From Ryuthela nishihirai (Eukaryota; Arthropoda; Arachnida; Araneae; Heptathelidae), in the NCBI GenBank assembly GCA_038380435.1, contig JAWZYU010000007.1:85636334-85700333 (forward strand): a stretch of 64,000 bases of DNA, in the 5' to 3' direction. Shown here one piece after another: positions 54,262 through 64,000 of this stretch (position 1 is the stretch's first letter; each line of letters opens with the position of its first letter). The notes below the pieces were generated by a model. The model was not told where the DNA came from. It ran no database searches and was given only the letters and a program-made list of their open reading frames with translations. Made by a program: the position numbers and the translations under genes.

Positions 54262-55590
54262 TATGGCGTTTGACAGAGGAAGGAGCATCAAACTCAACGA
54301 GGTAGAGTGGCCAAAGCATGTATATAGTTGCACATATGAGCAGCAACCATATAACAGTCATTCGATTTGATTTCGAGAGCGGTTGTGAAAACAGCCCCAC
54401 ACAATTTTAACATCATTTTAATGCATCAAGTTCCTTGCTAGAAGACAATACCACAGAAGGACTGGCTGATTTTGCGACAGGCATCCACCACACCAATCAA
54501 CAATTCTAACCACTATCACACCATAGCAGTTACGGCGCCTTGCATTACCCCATAACACGACAACTAACTATCACCATAGCAGTTACGGCGCCTTGCATTA
54601 CCCCATAACACGACAAACCAACTATCACCATAGCAGTTATGGCGCCTTGCATTACCCCATAACACGACAAACCAACTATCACCATAGCAGTTACGGCGCC
54701 TTGCATTACCCCATAATACGACAAACCAACTATCACCATAGCAGTTACGGCGCCTTGCATTACCCCATAACACGACAAACCAACTATCACCATAGCAGTT
54801 ACGGCGCCTTGCATTACCCCATAACACGACAAACCAACTATCACCATAGCAGTTACGGCGCCTTGCATTACCCCATAACACGACAAACCAACTTGACTTG
54901 CAGAGGCAGGACTGCATGTAAGCATCCGTTGCTTCACTTCCATTGACTGTCAGGCATCGTTAAGAGCACCAGGAGTGGTGCCAACCTCTGACAACTTGGG
55001 ATGTGAAATGGCGCCGTGTCATCTTTAGCAATGAATCCCGGATTTGTCTAGGAGCTGATGATCACCTTATAAAAGCATGGAGATGATGCCGACAATGCTC
55101 CAGTCCAGCTGCCCCATTTAACAACACACTGCCCAAGCAGTAGCATTATGGTCTGAGGTATAATAAGTCCCAATATCTGGTCTTCTCTGGCATGTCTCCC
55201 AAGTGTTATGTTGATGACTTCTTGCAATCTGTAGCACTCCATCATCGCATGAGTACCTGGTGCCCTGTTTCAGCAAGAAAACGCCAGGCCTCATACCGCT
55301 GACATCACCCAGAAATGTCTATGATTTGTCAACACTCTTCTGTGCCCAGCGAACTTCTTGGATGTATCACTATCAAACATGTTTGGGATTTCATAGAGCA
55401 TCATCTGCATATTATCTGCAACGGATTCATAGAGTAGCTGCCTTGAGAGACCAGCTGCAACCGGCATGGTGGACCATGCCTCAAGATGTGTTCAATGCCT
55501 GTACATCATCATGCATGTTTGCATGTACCACAGTCCATGGGGATTCAGAAGTTATTGACTACCGCCTGCAATCTGTCTGTGTGTGAAGTA
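54262..55590 (+). pseudogene. Tc1-like transposase remnant, invaded by a tandem repeat
   Basis: Near 54268 the plus strand reads FDRGRSIKLNEVEWPKH, like the N-terminal paired-type domain of Tc1 elements. After the 54-bp array, text from 54990 resembles the Tc1 core (WCQPLTTWDVKWRRV then SNESRICLG). At 55263-55300 FQQENARPHTA is the second catalytic region, with Glu in place of the Asp of QQDNARPH. HVWDFIEHHL at 55378-55407 follows where Tc1 proteins have IEHVWD. Multiple stops and frameshifts, and no terminal repeats located. Non-functional, and older than the Tc1-like copy at 56.6 kb. Confidence 0.7.
54527..54892. repeat. 54-bp tandem repeat, about seven copies
   Basis: The unit CCATAGCAGTTACGGCGCCT plus TGCATTACCCCATAACACGA plus CAAACCAACTATCA recurs with only a few substitutions (first unit one base shorter). 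Since 54 is a multiple of 3, 18-residue repeats appear in frames on both strands (GLSCYGVMQGAVTAMVIV on minus). This is periodicity, not evidence of a protein. Confidence 0.92.
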
Positions 55591-55616
55591 AATTTTTGCC
55601 TTTTCTCTGTAACTGT

Positions 55617-55988
55617 GTCAGTCGGTATCGCGCCAGGCTCGTAATCTGCAGTTCCCAGGTTCGAGTCCCAGCTGGTTCAGCGTTGAGATTTATCTCCGCA
55701 AAATTCCCCGCCCTGCCCACGGTCAGTAGGGGACACCGATGGGCTTGGAAAGGCGCAGCCAGTCGGATGGGACGTTAAGCCGTGACCCCGTGTGCGGGAG
55801 AGCCATACCCTGTGCACGTTAAAGAACACGCTGGATAGCCTTGACGGGAGGCTACCATCTGTCTCCCAACAGCTGTTCCAGTGGGTCCCTCCCCCAACCT
55901 TCTCTGAGCCTTCGGAGTTCTTGTGACCTCGCCATTTAGCCCATGGTGTGCAAAAAAGTGCAGCTCAGAGGTAAAACAACAACAATCA
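55617..55988 (+). mobile_element. SINE-A, 5'-truncated copy with target-site duplication
   Basis: It begins inside the A box at GTCAGTCGGTATCGCGCC. Body and tail are complete. The duplication CTCTGTAACTGT is at 55605-55616 and 55989-56000, so truncation happened at insertion. A short inverted piece of SINE body (GGCTTAACGTCCCATCCGAC, about 56026-56045) lies just downstream. Confidence 0.92.
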
Positions 55989-56000
55989 CTCTGTAACTGT

Positions 56001-56621
56001 AATTATGTCTTATTCATGGTGCGATGGCTTAACGTCCCATCCGACTCTCTTGTCTCTGATTTTCATTTGATTCCAACTGCTTCTTCTGAGTGCCGCAATT
56101 TCAATGTCACAGAATATACGTTAATCTAAAAATCCTATTTAATCTATTACTACCAAAACACGCAAGAAAATTTACCCAAAAATTTCTAAAACATCCCAAG
56201 GGAGAGGTGGTCGTCCAACTTGGATTTATCACAATTATATCAGAAAGTGTAAAAATATAGAATTGAAATCGTTAGCATTTTACTTTCAAAGTGTATTCAT
56301 TTGCACTCAGTGGCTAATATATTTGGAATAGACCCATAGCAATGGCTCCATTTCTAATAAATAGACGTGCCAATAGGGAATAGATTCAGATATCAGTCCC
56401 TCCTTAAATAAACTTTATGTTAAAAAATATAATTGATGCTAAAAACATCAAAGAAATCTGAATCTCGATTTCAAACAATATTCATTCAGAACTTAAACAG
56501 TTTTAGAGTTTTAACATTTAACAGCAGCAATGCCAGGTAAAATAATTTATCCAAAAAGTTATTTTAAACAGTTTAGAACGAAAGCAATAAACGTTATGCT
56601 TATTTTGTATCACGTTAAGTA
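56001..56621. other. intergenic with dispersed-repeat resemblance
   Basis: Near 56290 the phrase TTTGCACTCAGTGGCTAATA resembles 29055. No gene seen. Confidence 0.35.
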
Positions 56622-57844
56622 CATCGAAGAGCCAAAACATTATGACCACCTGCCGAATATGATGTTGGTCCTCCACGTGCCGCCAAAACAGCTCTTGCCA
56701 GGCGAGGCATGGACACTACAAGATTTCTAAAAGTGCCTTATGGTATCAGGTACCAACACGTTACCAGCAGATAATTTAATTCTTGTAAGTTGCGTGGTTG
56801 AGCTGCCGCAGATCGGATATGCTGTTCCAACACAAACCACAGATGATCGATTGGATTGATGTCTGGGGAATTTGGGGGCCAGGGCAATACCTGGAAGTTT
56901 TCCTCATGTTTTGCCAACCATTCTCGAACAATAAAAGCAGTGCGGCATGACGCATTATCCTGCTGAAAGAAGGCACTATTAGAGGGGTATACCATTGCCA
57001 TGAAAGGATGTACCTGGTGTGTAATGATGTGTAGGTAGGTGGTAGACGTCATAGATTCCTACACATGAATGACTGAACCCAGGTTTCCCATCAGAACATT
57101 GCCCAAAACATTACACTTCTTCCACCTGTTATTTTCGTCCCATTGTGCATGCTGGTGCTAACACTTCCACAGGTTAACGACGCACAAATACCCAGACGTC
57201 CACATGGCGCAAGAGGAAACAAGATTCATCAGACCGGACGACCTTCTTTTACACATTCAAGTTCAGTTTTGATGCTCGTGTGGACTTGGTAGGTTCTTTC
57301 GATGGCGAACCGAGGTTAGCATGGGTACTCGGAATGGCCTGTGGCTACGCAGCCCCATTTTCAGCAGAGTTCGATATACTGTGTGTTGTGGCACATTACT
57401 CCCGTCACCAGCATTCAAATTAGGGCGATTTGCGCCATAGTATCCCTTCTGTTGGCTCGTACCATACGGGATAGCCTTCACTCACCTCTAGCATCAATGA
57501 ACCGTGGTCGGCCCACACCTTGCCAGCGGTTCGTAGTTTTTCCCCTCCTCGGGCCACTTTTTGAAGGTATGTACTAACCACTGCTGACCGTGAGCACCCC
57601 ACAAGCCATGCTGTTCTCGGTAATGCTCTGACCCAGTCTTCTGGCCATTACAATTTGGCCTTTGACAAACTCACTTAAGTCCACTGCCTTTCCCACCTGA
57701 AGAACAAAAATAACACTGATTAACAGAGTTCAGTATCAGGTGTTATTTATACCGTTTCATGACCTTCACATACGCCGTCGTTTACCTGCAGTTGCTTCGA
57801 TTTGCATAAAGACACACTGGTCATAATGTTTTGGCTCTTCGGTG
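56622..57844 (-). mobile_element. Tc1-like transposon with both ends
   Basis: The terminal inverted repeats CATCGAAGAGCCAAAACATT and, at the right, AATGTTTTGGCTCTTCGGTG match over about 27 bp with one difference. TA flanks both ends (56620-56621 and 57845-57846). The 1.22-kb size is usual for Tc1-like elements. Confidence 0.9.
56738..57699 (-). pseudogene. Tc1-like transposase, broken
   Basis: On the minus strand the N-terminus reads GKAVDLSEFVKGQIVMARRL near 57697, a Tc1-type helix-turn-helix, with a stop after VLTVSSG. Later comes YGANRPNLNAGDGSNVPQHT then VYRTLLKMGLRSHRPFRVPM, the second helix-turn-helix. RSDESCF near 57230 supplies the first catalytic Asp. FFQQDNASCRTAFIVREWLA supplies the second. 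PNSPDINPIDHLWFVLEQHI carries the third position (Asp in INPIDHLW where many Tc1 proteins have Glu). It ends near 56738. All three acidic positions persist, but several stops and shifts (for example between 57230 and 57050) disable it. Confidence 0.85.
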
Positions 57845-57846
57845 TA

Positions 57847-58254
57847 GTTATTAGTTAAAATTTCGGCAGTTTAAGTAAAATGAAGATGTCTAATCTTCTA
57901 CACTCAGCTACCATTAGATTATGACCACCCATCTCAGTCTCGAGTTAGTGTCTATATACGATGTTTAGATGCTAAGCTAGGTTGTGATTCAGATCTGATC
58001 AACTGAACTGACAGCAAAGCACCCCATAATGGAATAACAATGAATGCTGTTCGTCCCATCGTATCATCTATTCTGATTACACCACTCCGCAGCATCCTAT
58101 ACACGTTACATGGTATTCAGATCTGACAAGATTTCTGCCATGTGAGAAGGGCAAAGGCGTCAGAATGTGATGCAGCATTCCTGTACCATATGCAGTCGAT
58201 GATACGATGCATTGTCTTGCTGAGAGATGTCATCACCCTTGGGGAACAACGTTA
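57847..58254. other. intergenic, possibly Tc1-derived
   Basis: Phrases such as CAGATCTGACAAGATTTC and GATTATGACCACC hint at another decayed Tc1-like piece, but I could not read a protein. Confidence 0.25.
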
Positions 58255-60810
58255 AAAATTACTTTACCAAATATTACCTTAAATTTCTCTTTTCAAGAAG
58301 AGAAGATAGCAAACATCTGCAAATGAAGATTTGTTCCTCAGCAGAATGCAAACAGTGATCTTCTAGGATACAATTACATTTATGAAACATTTCTTATAGA
58401 AATTTAAGATAAGGAATTTCGTACTTGAATCTTATCTGTTGCTATGCCCCCATCGAGTACTCTGATGAGAATGATAAATTTTAAGAGCAAATTCTGGATA
58501 TTTGAAATCTATCAAGAAAGGAAATATTCATCTTACGACAAATGATCACAATGTCAGAGCTGGTAGTCACTCTGACATTGTAATCTCTTAGAGCATGAGT
58601 AAAGGGATCAAGGACGAGACTGGTAATCCATCTTTACAAGATAACAGAAATGCGCAATAAGATCGAGGCTGGCGAATTTTGCTGGAGACCATTCCATTAC
58701 CTTCAGTTCTCCCGTTTTCAAGATATTGTTCCACCAGATGAATTTCTATGTATACGAACATTATCGTCTATTAAAATAAATCCGACACCACTGCAGCTGC
58801 AAATGGGCGAACATAAGATTCGAGAATCCTAATACCTCCTGGCATGTCAAAGGTCCTCTATCAAACACGTGAGTTCGATGCGACCATTCTTCACCTTGAA
58901 AATTTCTTTCTTGTGGGGAAAGCAAAGTTCGAGGCATCACTGACAGCTCTGGGGAGCTGTCAGTCTGTGCTCTACGATGCCTGGCTGTTAAATCAAGATA
59001 CTGGTCATCTAAAGATATTGTAACTCTTGGACTACCTTAATGACATCATCTGTATCCTGAAATTGTCTCCAGAGCCTGAAGATCACCATTCCTTTCATTC
59101 AGCCATCTGGATACATTGGCCTGAGATAGGCCAGCCTCCATTCTTCCAAAGAAACGTCACCTTAACCAGTCACCTAAAATATACCTTTGTAATATTTTTA
59201 TTGAAATGGAAATCTTCAATTTGCATTTTCTTGAACGAATAATAAAGAAATATATTTTATTAGTAGGCAAACTCTAAACAACTCATCGGTCCTGTTAGAG
59301 AGCTATCCAATGGATGGTGGCCTTTCCAAGCCCATCGGTGTCCTCACTGATCTTGGCCAGAGTGGGCAGTTTTGCAAAGATAAATCTCAACGCTGAACCA
59401 GCTGGGATTCGAACCTGGAAACTACATATTACGAGCCTGGCGCGCTACCGACTGAGCACTCCCCCCCGCCCCCAAGATAGTCCCACAAAAAATTATTTAT
59501 AACCAAGACTGGGGATGAATGTAACAATAATGAAATGGTATAAATGTTTTAACACGAAACCAGCAGTACTCATTCGGGTAAAAGGATTAGAGGAGACCAA
59601 GCCATTTGAGTGATAAAGAAAAATGAGTTTAATTCTGAAAGAATTGCAGAGATTAAATGAATAAAAGTTTGTGACGTGAGGACTGTCATAGACTATAAAA
59701 CATTTACACCCCGAAATTTTGGTTCTTTTTTGAAAAAGGTCAATAAAGAAAATATTAAATCCTCTTGACAGATAGCGTTGGATGTGACGGGTAGAGCTGA
59801 AACGTTATAAACATGTTAAACTCTGATAGGAATCTTTGGCTTGATAACCTGGATCTGGCTCCAAAAGCAGCTAGACAGGGCAACAACAGAGAGTGTACCA
59901 GATAGTAAATGTTTTGTGTGGGAAGAAGTTGACTGGCATAGAAGGATTAAGGAGTAAAAACGGTAAGGTCGTTGAAGGTGAATTCAGTATTTCTGAGATG
60001 CTCTAAATAATGTGGTTAGTTCTACTCCCATTATTTGTAATGAAGATAGATGCATTTCCAGCTTTAATGTTGGCCCTATATCACAACCTGACTTGGCTAT
60101 ATCTAAATTAAACTATTCTATCTAAATTAAACTTAGGCTATATCTAACTTAACTTTGGCTATATCTAAATTAAAATTACATAAACCCCAGGAGTAGATGA
60201 AGTTACTGCTGAAATGCTTAGAACTGGGAAAGTTTTTGTTGCCACGTGATTGACTAAAATTTTAATATTTTCTATGATAAATGTGTTCTTCCTAAGGATT
60301 TTACTAGAGTTATTACTATCCCTATTTTCAAAACACGTATTCGCAGTTTTCATGATAGCTGCAGGAGGATCAATCTACTCTCTATTCCATGGTCAAGTTC
60401 TTTGTATTGTTGTACTCATTAACAGTAAAAATTTGGTTGATAGATGAATTCGCGATGAATAGTGTGGGTTCAGCAGCGACAGGGAATACATAGATCAAAT
60501 TTTATAGAGCCATGGGTTTTGGATAAGGTTTCGAATCTGAAACGCATGTGTTACTGGATTCGTTTAGGCAGGCTTTCGATTATACTAATCGTCATAATTT
60601 TTGGTTAATCGTGAGATCATACCTAAAAAGCTAACGAACATAATGATGACTCTCCATAAGAAAACTGAGTCGTATGTGAAAGTTGTTGAAGCTTTGTGCA
60701 ATTGGTTTAACATTACCACTGGATTTCTATAAACCTTCATTCTGTATCCTTTTTTCTTTAGTGTTCTTAGCGAATTCGTTAAAAAAAATTCAATGTAAGA
60801 ATGAAATAGG
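58255..60810 (+). pseudogene. ancient RTE-type LINE copy, highly decayed
   Basis: 58255-58590 aligns with the endonuclease of the 41.3-kb RTE (ACCTTAAATTTCTCTTTTCA; GCTATGCCCCCATCGAGTAC; AATGTCAGAGCTGGTAGTCA). 59815-60810 aligns with its linker and reverse transcriptase (AGGAATCTTTGGCTTGATAA; GATAGATGCATTTCCAGCTT; CATAAACCCCAGGAGTAGAT; CAGGCTTTCGATTATACTAA). The intervening 1.2 kb (58590-59815) is unrelated to the RTE in what I can read and contains a SINE-A fragment. Near 60095-60170 a short TGGCTATATCTAAATTAAA phrase has been locally repeated. No open frame survives. Confidence 0.8.
59312..59471 (-). repeat. SINE-A 5'-half fragment
   Basis: GGTGGCCTTTCCAAGCCCAT through TCTCAACGCTGAACCAGCTG to the head CTACCGACTGAGCACTCCCC. 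The 3' half of the SINE is missing. It sits within the non-RTE segment of the decayed LINE region. Confidence 0.85.
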
Positions 60811-60979
60811 GGTTAGAGTGTAGAGATTTGGAAATACACTGCCCATCAATAGTTAAGCACAGATCACCAAAATGTGAATAAAAAATATTGTTAGAGATAA
60901 GGAAATTATTATTTTTTTTTGGTACTTATGTAATATAATGTGTAGTTTAGAAAAATCAACATGTAATTCCCGTATAATG

Positions 60980-61022
60980 TTGGAACACCAATGGGCTTGG
61001 AAAGGACGCCGTCTGTCGGATG
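60980..61022 (+). repeat. SINE-A body fragment
   Basis: ACACCAATGGGCTTGGAAAG and GACGCCGTCTGTCGGATGG match about 40 bp of the body, with nothing recognisable on either side. Confidence 0.75.
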
Positions 61023-61054
61023 GTTTTTCATAAGCCACATCATACTGGGGTTTA

Positions 61055-61540
61055 TGAAAAACTTTGTAAAGGCTATGGACAAAACTGGAAGGGTTTTTGC
61101 ACTTGAAGGAAACATTTCCGAAACTAAGTGATATCAAACTCAAAGAAGGGATCTTTGTTGGTCCTCAGATCAGGAAGCTACTGAATGATACTCTCATCGA
61201 AGAAAAACTGAATATGAAGGAACGCGCTGCATGGAAATCCTTAACATCTGTGGTCCAGGGTTTTCTGGGGAATCCCAAAGAAGAAAACTACCATCAGCTC
61301 ATTCAAGATCTCAAAAACTATGAATGTCTTTGAAGATCCATTTCATGCACTCGCATCTCGAATTCTTTCCCAAAAACTTAGGAGCTGTCAGTGATGAGCA
61401 AGGGGAAAAATTTCACCAGGATATCCGAACCATGGAGGAGAGATACCAAGGCAGGTGGAACCCAGCAATGATGGGTGACTACTGCTGGTTCTTGCAGAAG
61501 GAAGATACCTCAGCACATAAAAGACAAAAATGAACTTCTT
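61055..61540 (+). pseudogene. fragment of a multicopy arthropod protein, probably transposon-associated
   Basis: Three overlapping frames read as one protein: FMKNFVKAMDKTGRVFA (61055-61105), then FPKLSDIKLKEGIFVGPQIR and KERAAWKSLTSVVQGFLGNP (61115-61333). After a one-base shift comes MSLKIHFMHSHLEFFPKNLG, AVSDEQGEKFHQDI and RYQGRWNPAMMGDYCWFLQK, stop at 61533. I recognise this pattern, especially SDEQGExFHQDI and RYQGxW..MMxDYCW, as a protein repeated many times in arthropod and some other invertebrate genomes. I do not know its function, and multiplicity suggests a mobile-element origin. Here only the C-terminal about 155 residues remain. Confidence 0.6.
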
Positions 61541-62807
61541 GTAAGTATAAAAGATCCTTACCCATGTTTTCTTATTTTCCGTTTCAATATTATTTCATAT
61601 GTTACTTTATATTCATTAATCTATAACTACGATGTTTCCAATTTTTTTCACTGTAATCATGTAATTAATTAATGAGTTTCAAGTGCAATTTAATAAAATA
61701 GCCACATTTATTTCCATTTCCCAGATATACGTATTTACTGAAATTTGAAATACATCAATCCGTAATTTTAAAAAAATGTACGTGCTGCAGATTTTTCACA
61801 GCCACATTTGAATTCAGCACCCAAAATTAGTTAAAAACATCCTATTTAACCAATGTTATAAAAAGTATCAATTTGGTGTCTAGTGTTATCTATTGGAATA
61901 CAAAATGGCTATAAAGCGTATTATCAGAGTCACAAAAAAGGTTATTCCTCTGTTACGAAAAGAAGCATTAGGCATTGGCTGGTGTTAACAATCAATGTTG
62001 TACCCAGAAAAGATGGAAACTTCCATCGCCTCCTGCTAAATGGGGATATTAGTCCTCCGCTCTCCCGCAGCACATGCCGATGGCTGAACTCTTACCTCTT
62101 GTAGTCCGGGAAGACTTCAGGAGGGAAGTTGTCAGTTGCAGCACGTGCGTACGAGGCAGCGGGATGCTCCCGCCCCTGTGGGGAATGGATCATTACGACG
62201 GGTGGAGACTTGAGGTGGATTCGCGGTCATTTGCATAATTCATCCCACGTCGTCTGTGTATTCTTCTGTAGGTTTAAGATTCTCTTTGTGTGTGTGTGCG
62301 GTAGTTTACCTAAGGTTAAGGGCGCTGAGGACAGATGAACTAAGGTTTTTTTTTTCTTTTCCTGTTGTGTGTGGGGGGGGGAAGCTTTTAAACAAAACAT
62401 TGTTTTATTTAAGGATGAATTTATAAAGCCATTATTGACTCAGGGTTATCCATAATTGGAGGTGAAGTACACTGTACGCAGACTTTCTCAAATCCTTAGA
62501 TTGTTAACCGACAAAAAATGTAGTCTCGCTGTTCAAACTTTCACAAACCTTCAGGTCAGAGCATTAGTAATGGATTAATCCATGTGTAATTCCCTAAAGT
62601 GTTTTATTCAAGGATGGATTTGTAAAACTATTTACTCGTAGGTTCAAGACTTTTTTATTGGTGGCAAAAAGGTTTTCTCCCTAACAAGAAATTAAAAGAA
62701 TCCACCAGGCATCTTAATGATCTATTCCCTGCAAGGGCGGAGGCATCCAGCTGCCACGTGCGCGCAAGCTGCAACTAACAAGTTCTCTCACGTTAGGAGA
62801 CAGTGGC
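61541..62807. other. intergenic; GC-richer patch at about 62000-62340
   Basis: 61541-61900 is AT-rich. 62000-62340 is more GC-rich, with unrecognised short frames and a TG-rich stretch at 62285-62300. A T run (62347-62357) and a G run (62373-62380) follow. No gene can be supported. Confidence 0.35.
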
Positions 62808-63178
62808 GGGGAGGAGGTGGTCAGTCGGTAGCGCGCCAGACTCATAATTTGTAGTTCCCAAGTTCGAGTCCCAGCTGAGTCAGCGTTGAGGTTTATATCC
62901 GCAAAACTCCCCACCCTCCCCACGGTCAGTAACGGACACCGATGGGCTTGGAAAGGCCGCCGTCCGTCGGATCACACGTTAAGCCGTGACTTAACGTGTA
63001 CATACTCTGTGCACGTTAAAGAATATGCTGGATGACCTTGACGGAAAGTTACCATCTGTTTCCCAACAGCTGTTCCAGTGGATCTCCTCCCCCAACCTTT
63101 TCTGAGCCTTTGGGGTCCTTGTGACCTGGCCATTTAGCCCATGGTGTGCAAAAAATTTGCCGCTCAGAGATAAAAGAA
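62808..63178 (+). mobile_element. SINE-A, near full-length diverged copy
   Basis: The head GGAGGAGGTGGTCAGTCGGT has a degraded start. The B box GTTCGAGTCCC is intact and the loop reads CTCATAATT. The body is complete, with a rearranged ACGTGTACATACT segment, and the tail is GCCGCTCAGAGATAAAAGAA. No target duplication seen. Confidence 0.88.
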
Positions 63179-64000
63179 CCCGATTTTATTGATATAATAT
63201 GCTATGCCCTTATATAGCAGATGAATCTTTGCATGTGGTAAGCTCCATTTGACATACAACTCATTACGAAATTCCCCCCCCCCCCCGTTGCGGACGCAGT
63301 TGAGTCAATGTTATGTATTATGTCTTTGAGTTTAAGTGAAAGACACCTGTCTTCATTTGTTGTTGTGGTTACCCTTGGGCGCAACGATAATGGGCAATGA
63401 TCATGGACCATACTCAAGCAGAGTCTCACTTTTAAGGAAAAAAACGTATAAAAACTTTGAGAAAAATTCCTGTAAAAGATAGAAAGAAACAGAGAGATGA
63501 AAGAATGGCAAATTTCGACAATGAAAACTTATATGCCCCTCCCTCTCACACACACTATGAATGCTTCTCTCTTATCTCTATATGATACCACAGTTTTTCT
63601 ATTCGCTAAACCGTAGAAAACACTAGCTTCAAAATATATGCAATTCCTTATAATTTATTTTGAAACCATGCAAAAACATTGACTTGGTTTTTATAATTCT
63701 TGAGGGAAATTATAGATGCAATTTTAAAAAATTAAATGTAAGTAATAATAAGAAAAGTATTACATTTAGAAAATTGCTCAAATCTTTTTCTGCATTTCAT
63801 AGCAAAATTTTTTTTGCATTTTTACTATTGTTGCAGTTGATAGCTCATGCACCAAATTTGTCCCTGTCTATTACAAATAAAAAACTTGGCACTGATCGAG
63901 GGGGGAATAATCCCCCCCCTCCTCATGTCCAAAAGTTCTTAATCAGGACCTTCATGGGCGATTCCTTGATGGTCTTTTAGAAGAGTCATTTTTCTTTGAA
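63179..64000. other. intergenic, nothing recognised
   Basis: Contains a poly-C run (63276-63288) and C-rich and AT-rich stretches. The 106-codon frame at 63660-63980 is not recognised. A palindromic GGGGGGAATAATCCCCCCCC lies at 63900-63919. Confidence 0.35.

Noticed and set aside
61097..61533. Two adjacent small genes
   Set aside because: They are parts of one protein broken by a one-base shift; both halves match consecutive parts of the same family pattern.

Overview
This window looks like repeat-dense, AT-rich intergenic DNA from a large invertebrate genome. An arthropod is most likely and an arachnid such as a spider is plausible, judging from the Tc1/mariner, DUF4817-type, RTE and MULE families and from a broken protein at 61 kb of a type I associate with arthropod genomes. 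The species call is inference. I found no intact host gene, no genuine tRNA or rRNA gene, and nothing bacterial. Nearly every open reading frame with recognisable content belongs to a decayed mobile element or is an artefact of tandem repetition.

The dominant component is one tRNA-derived SINE family of about 385 bp, called SINE-A here. It has a tRNA-like head with good A and B boxes, a GC-rich body and a tail ending near AAAACAACCCAAC. I count about twenty copies or fragments on both strands, and several have clear 11-15 bp target-site duplications. Two or three other tRNA-derived families (SINE-B around 7.2-8.7 kb, SINE-C at 35.1 and 47.6 kb, and a fold-back pair at 14.7 kb) are also present.

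Layout. 0-1 kb: SINE fragment and a dead mariner transposase. 1.84-3.99 kb: a hierarchical satellite-like array (12-bp monomers, 168-bp higher-order unit) interrupted by a SINE. 4-11 kb: AT-rich DNA with small tandem repeats, hairpins and SINE-B copies. 11.2-12.8 kb: a three-level nest (old SINE, MULE inside it, young SINE inside the MULE terminal repeat). 13.7-19.3 kb: a rearranged SINE, fold-back element, MITEs and hAT-like ends. 20-24 kb: SINEs. 24.5-25.8 kb: a 36-bp minisatellite. 26-35 kb: SINEs, a piggyBac-like non-autonomous element, a 5'-truncated RTE tail and a unique slightly GC-richer segment near 32.7-33.4 kb.

35.3-47.3 kb is the largest structure. A Jockey/CR1-group LINE was entered between its ORF1 and ORF2 by two Tc1/mariner-superfamily DNA transposons in opposite orientation, and within its ORF2 by a nearly full-length RTE-type LINE, which itself carries a palindromic MITE at a TA site in its endonuclease. 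50.9-53.9 kb holds two degenerate tandem arrays. 54-58 kb has two Tc1-like elements, one invaded by a 54-bp tandem repeat. 58.2-60.8 kb is a much older RTE copy. 61 kb has a broken fragment of a multicopy arthropod protein.

The elements do not form a pathway. Their relation is the order in which they inserted, which can be read from target-site duplications and nesting.
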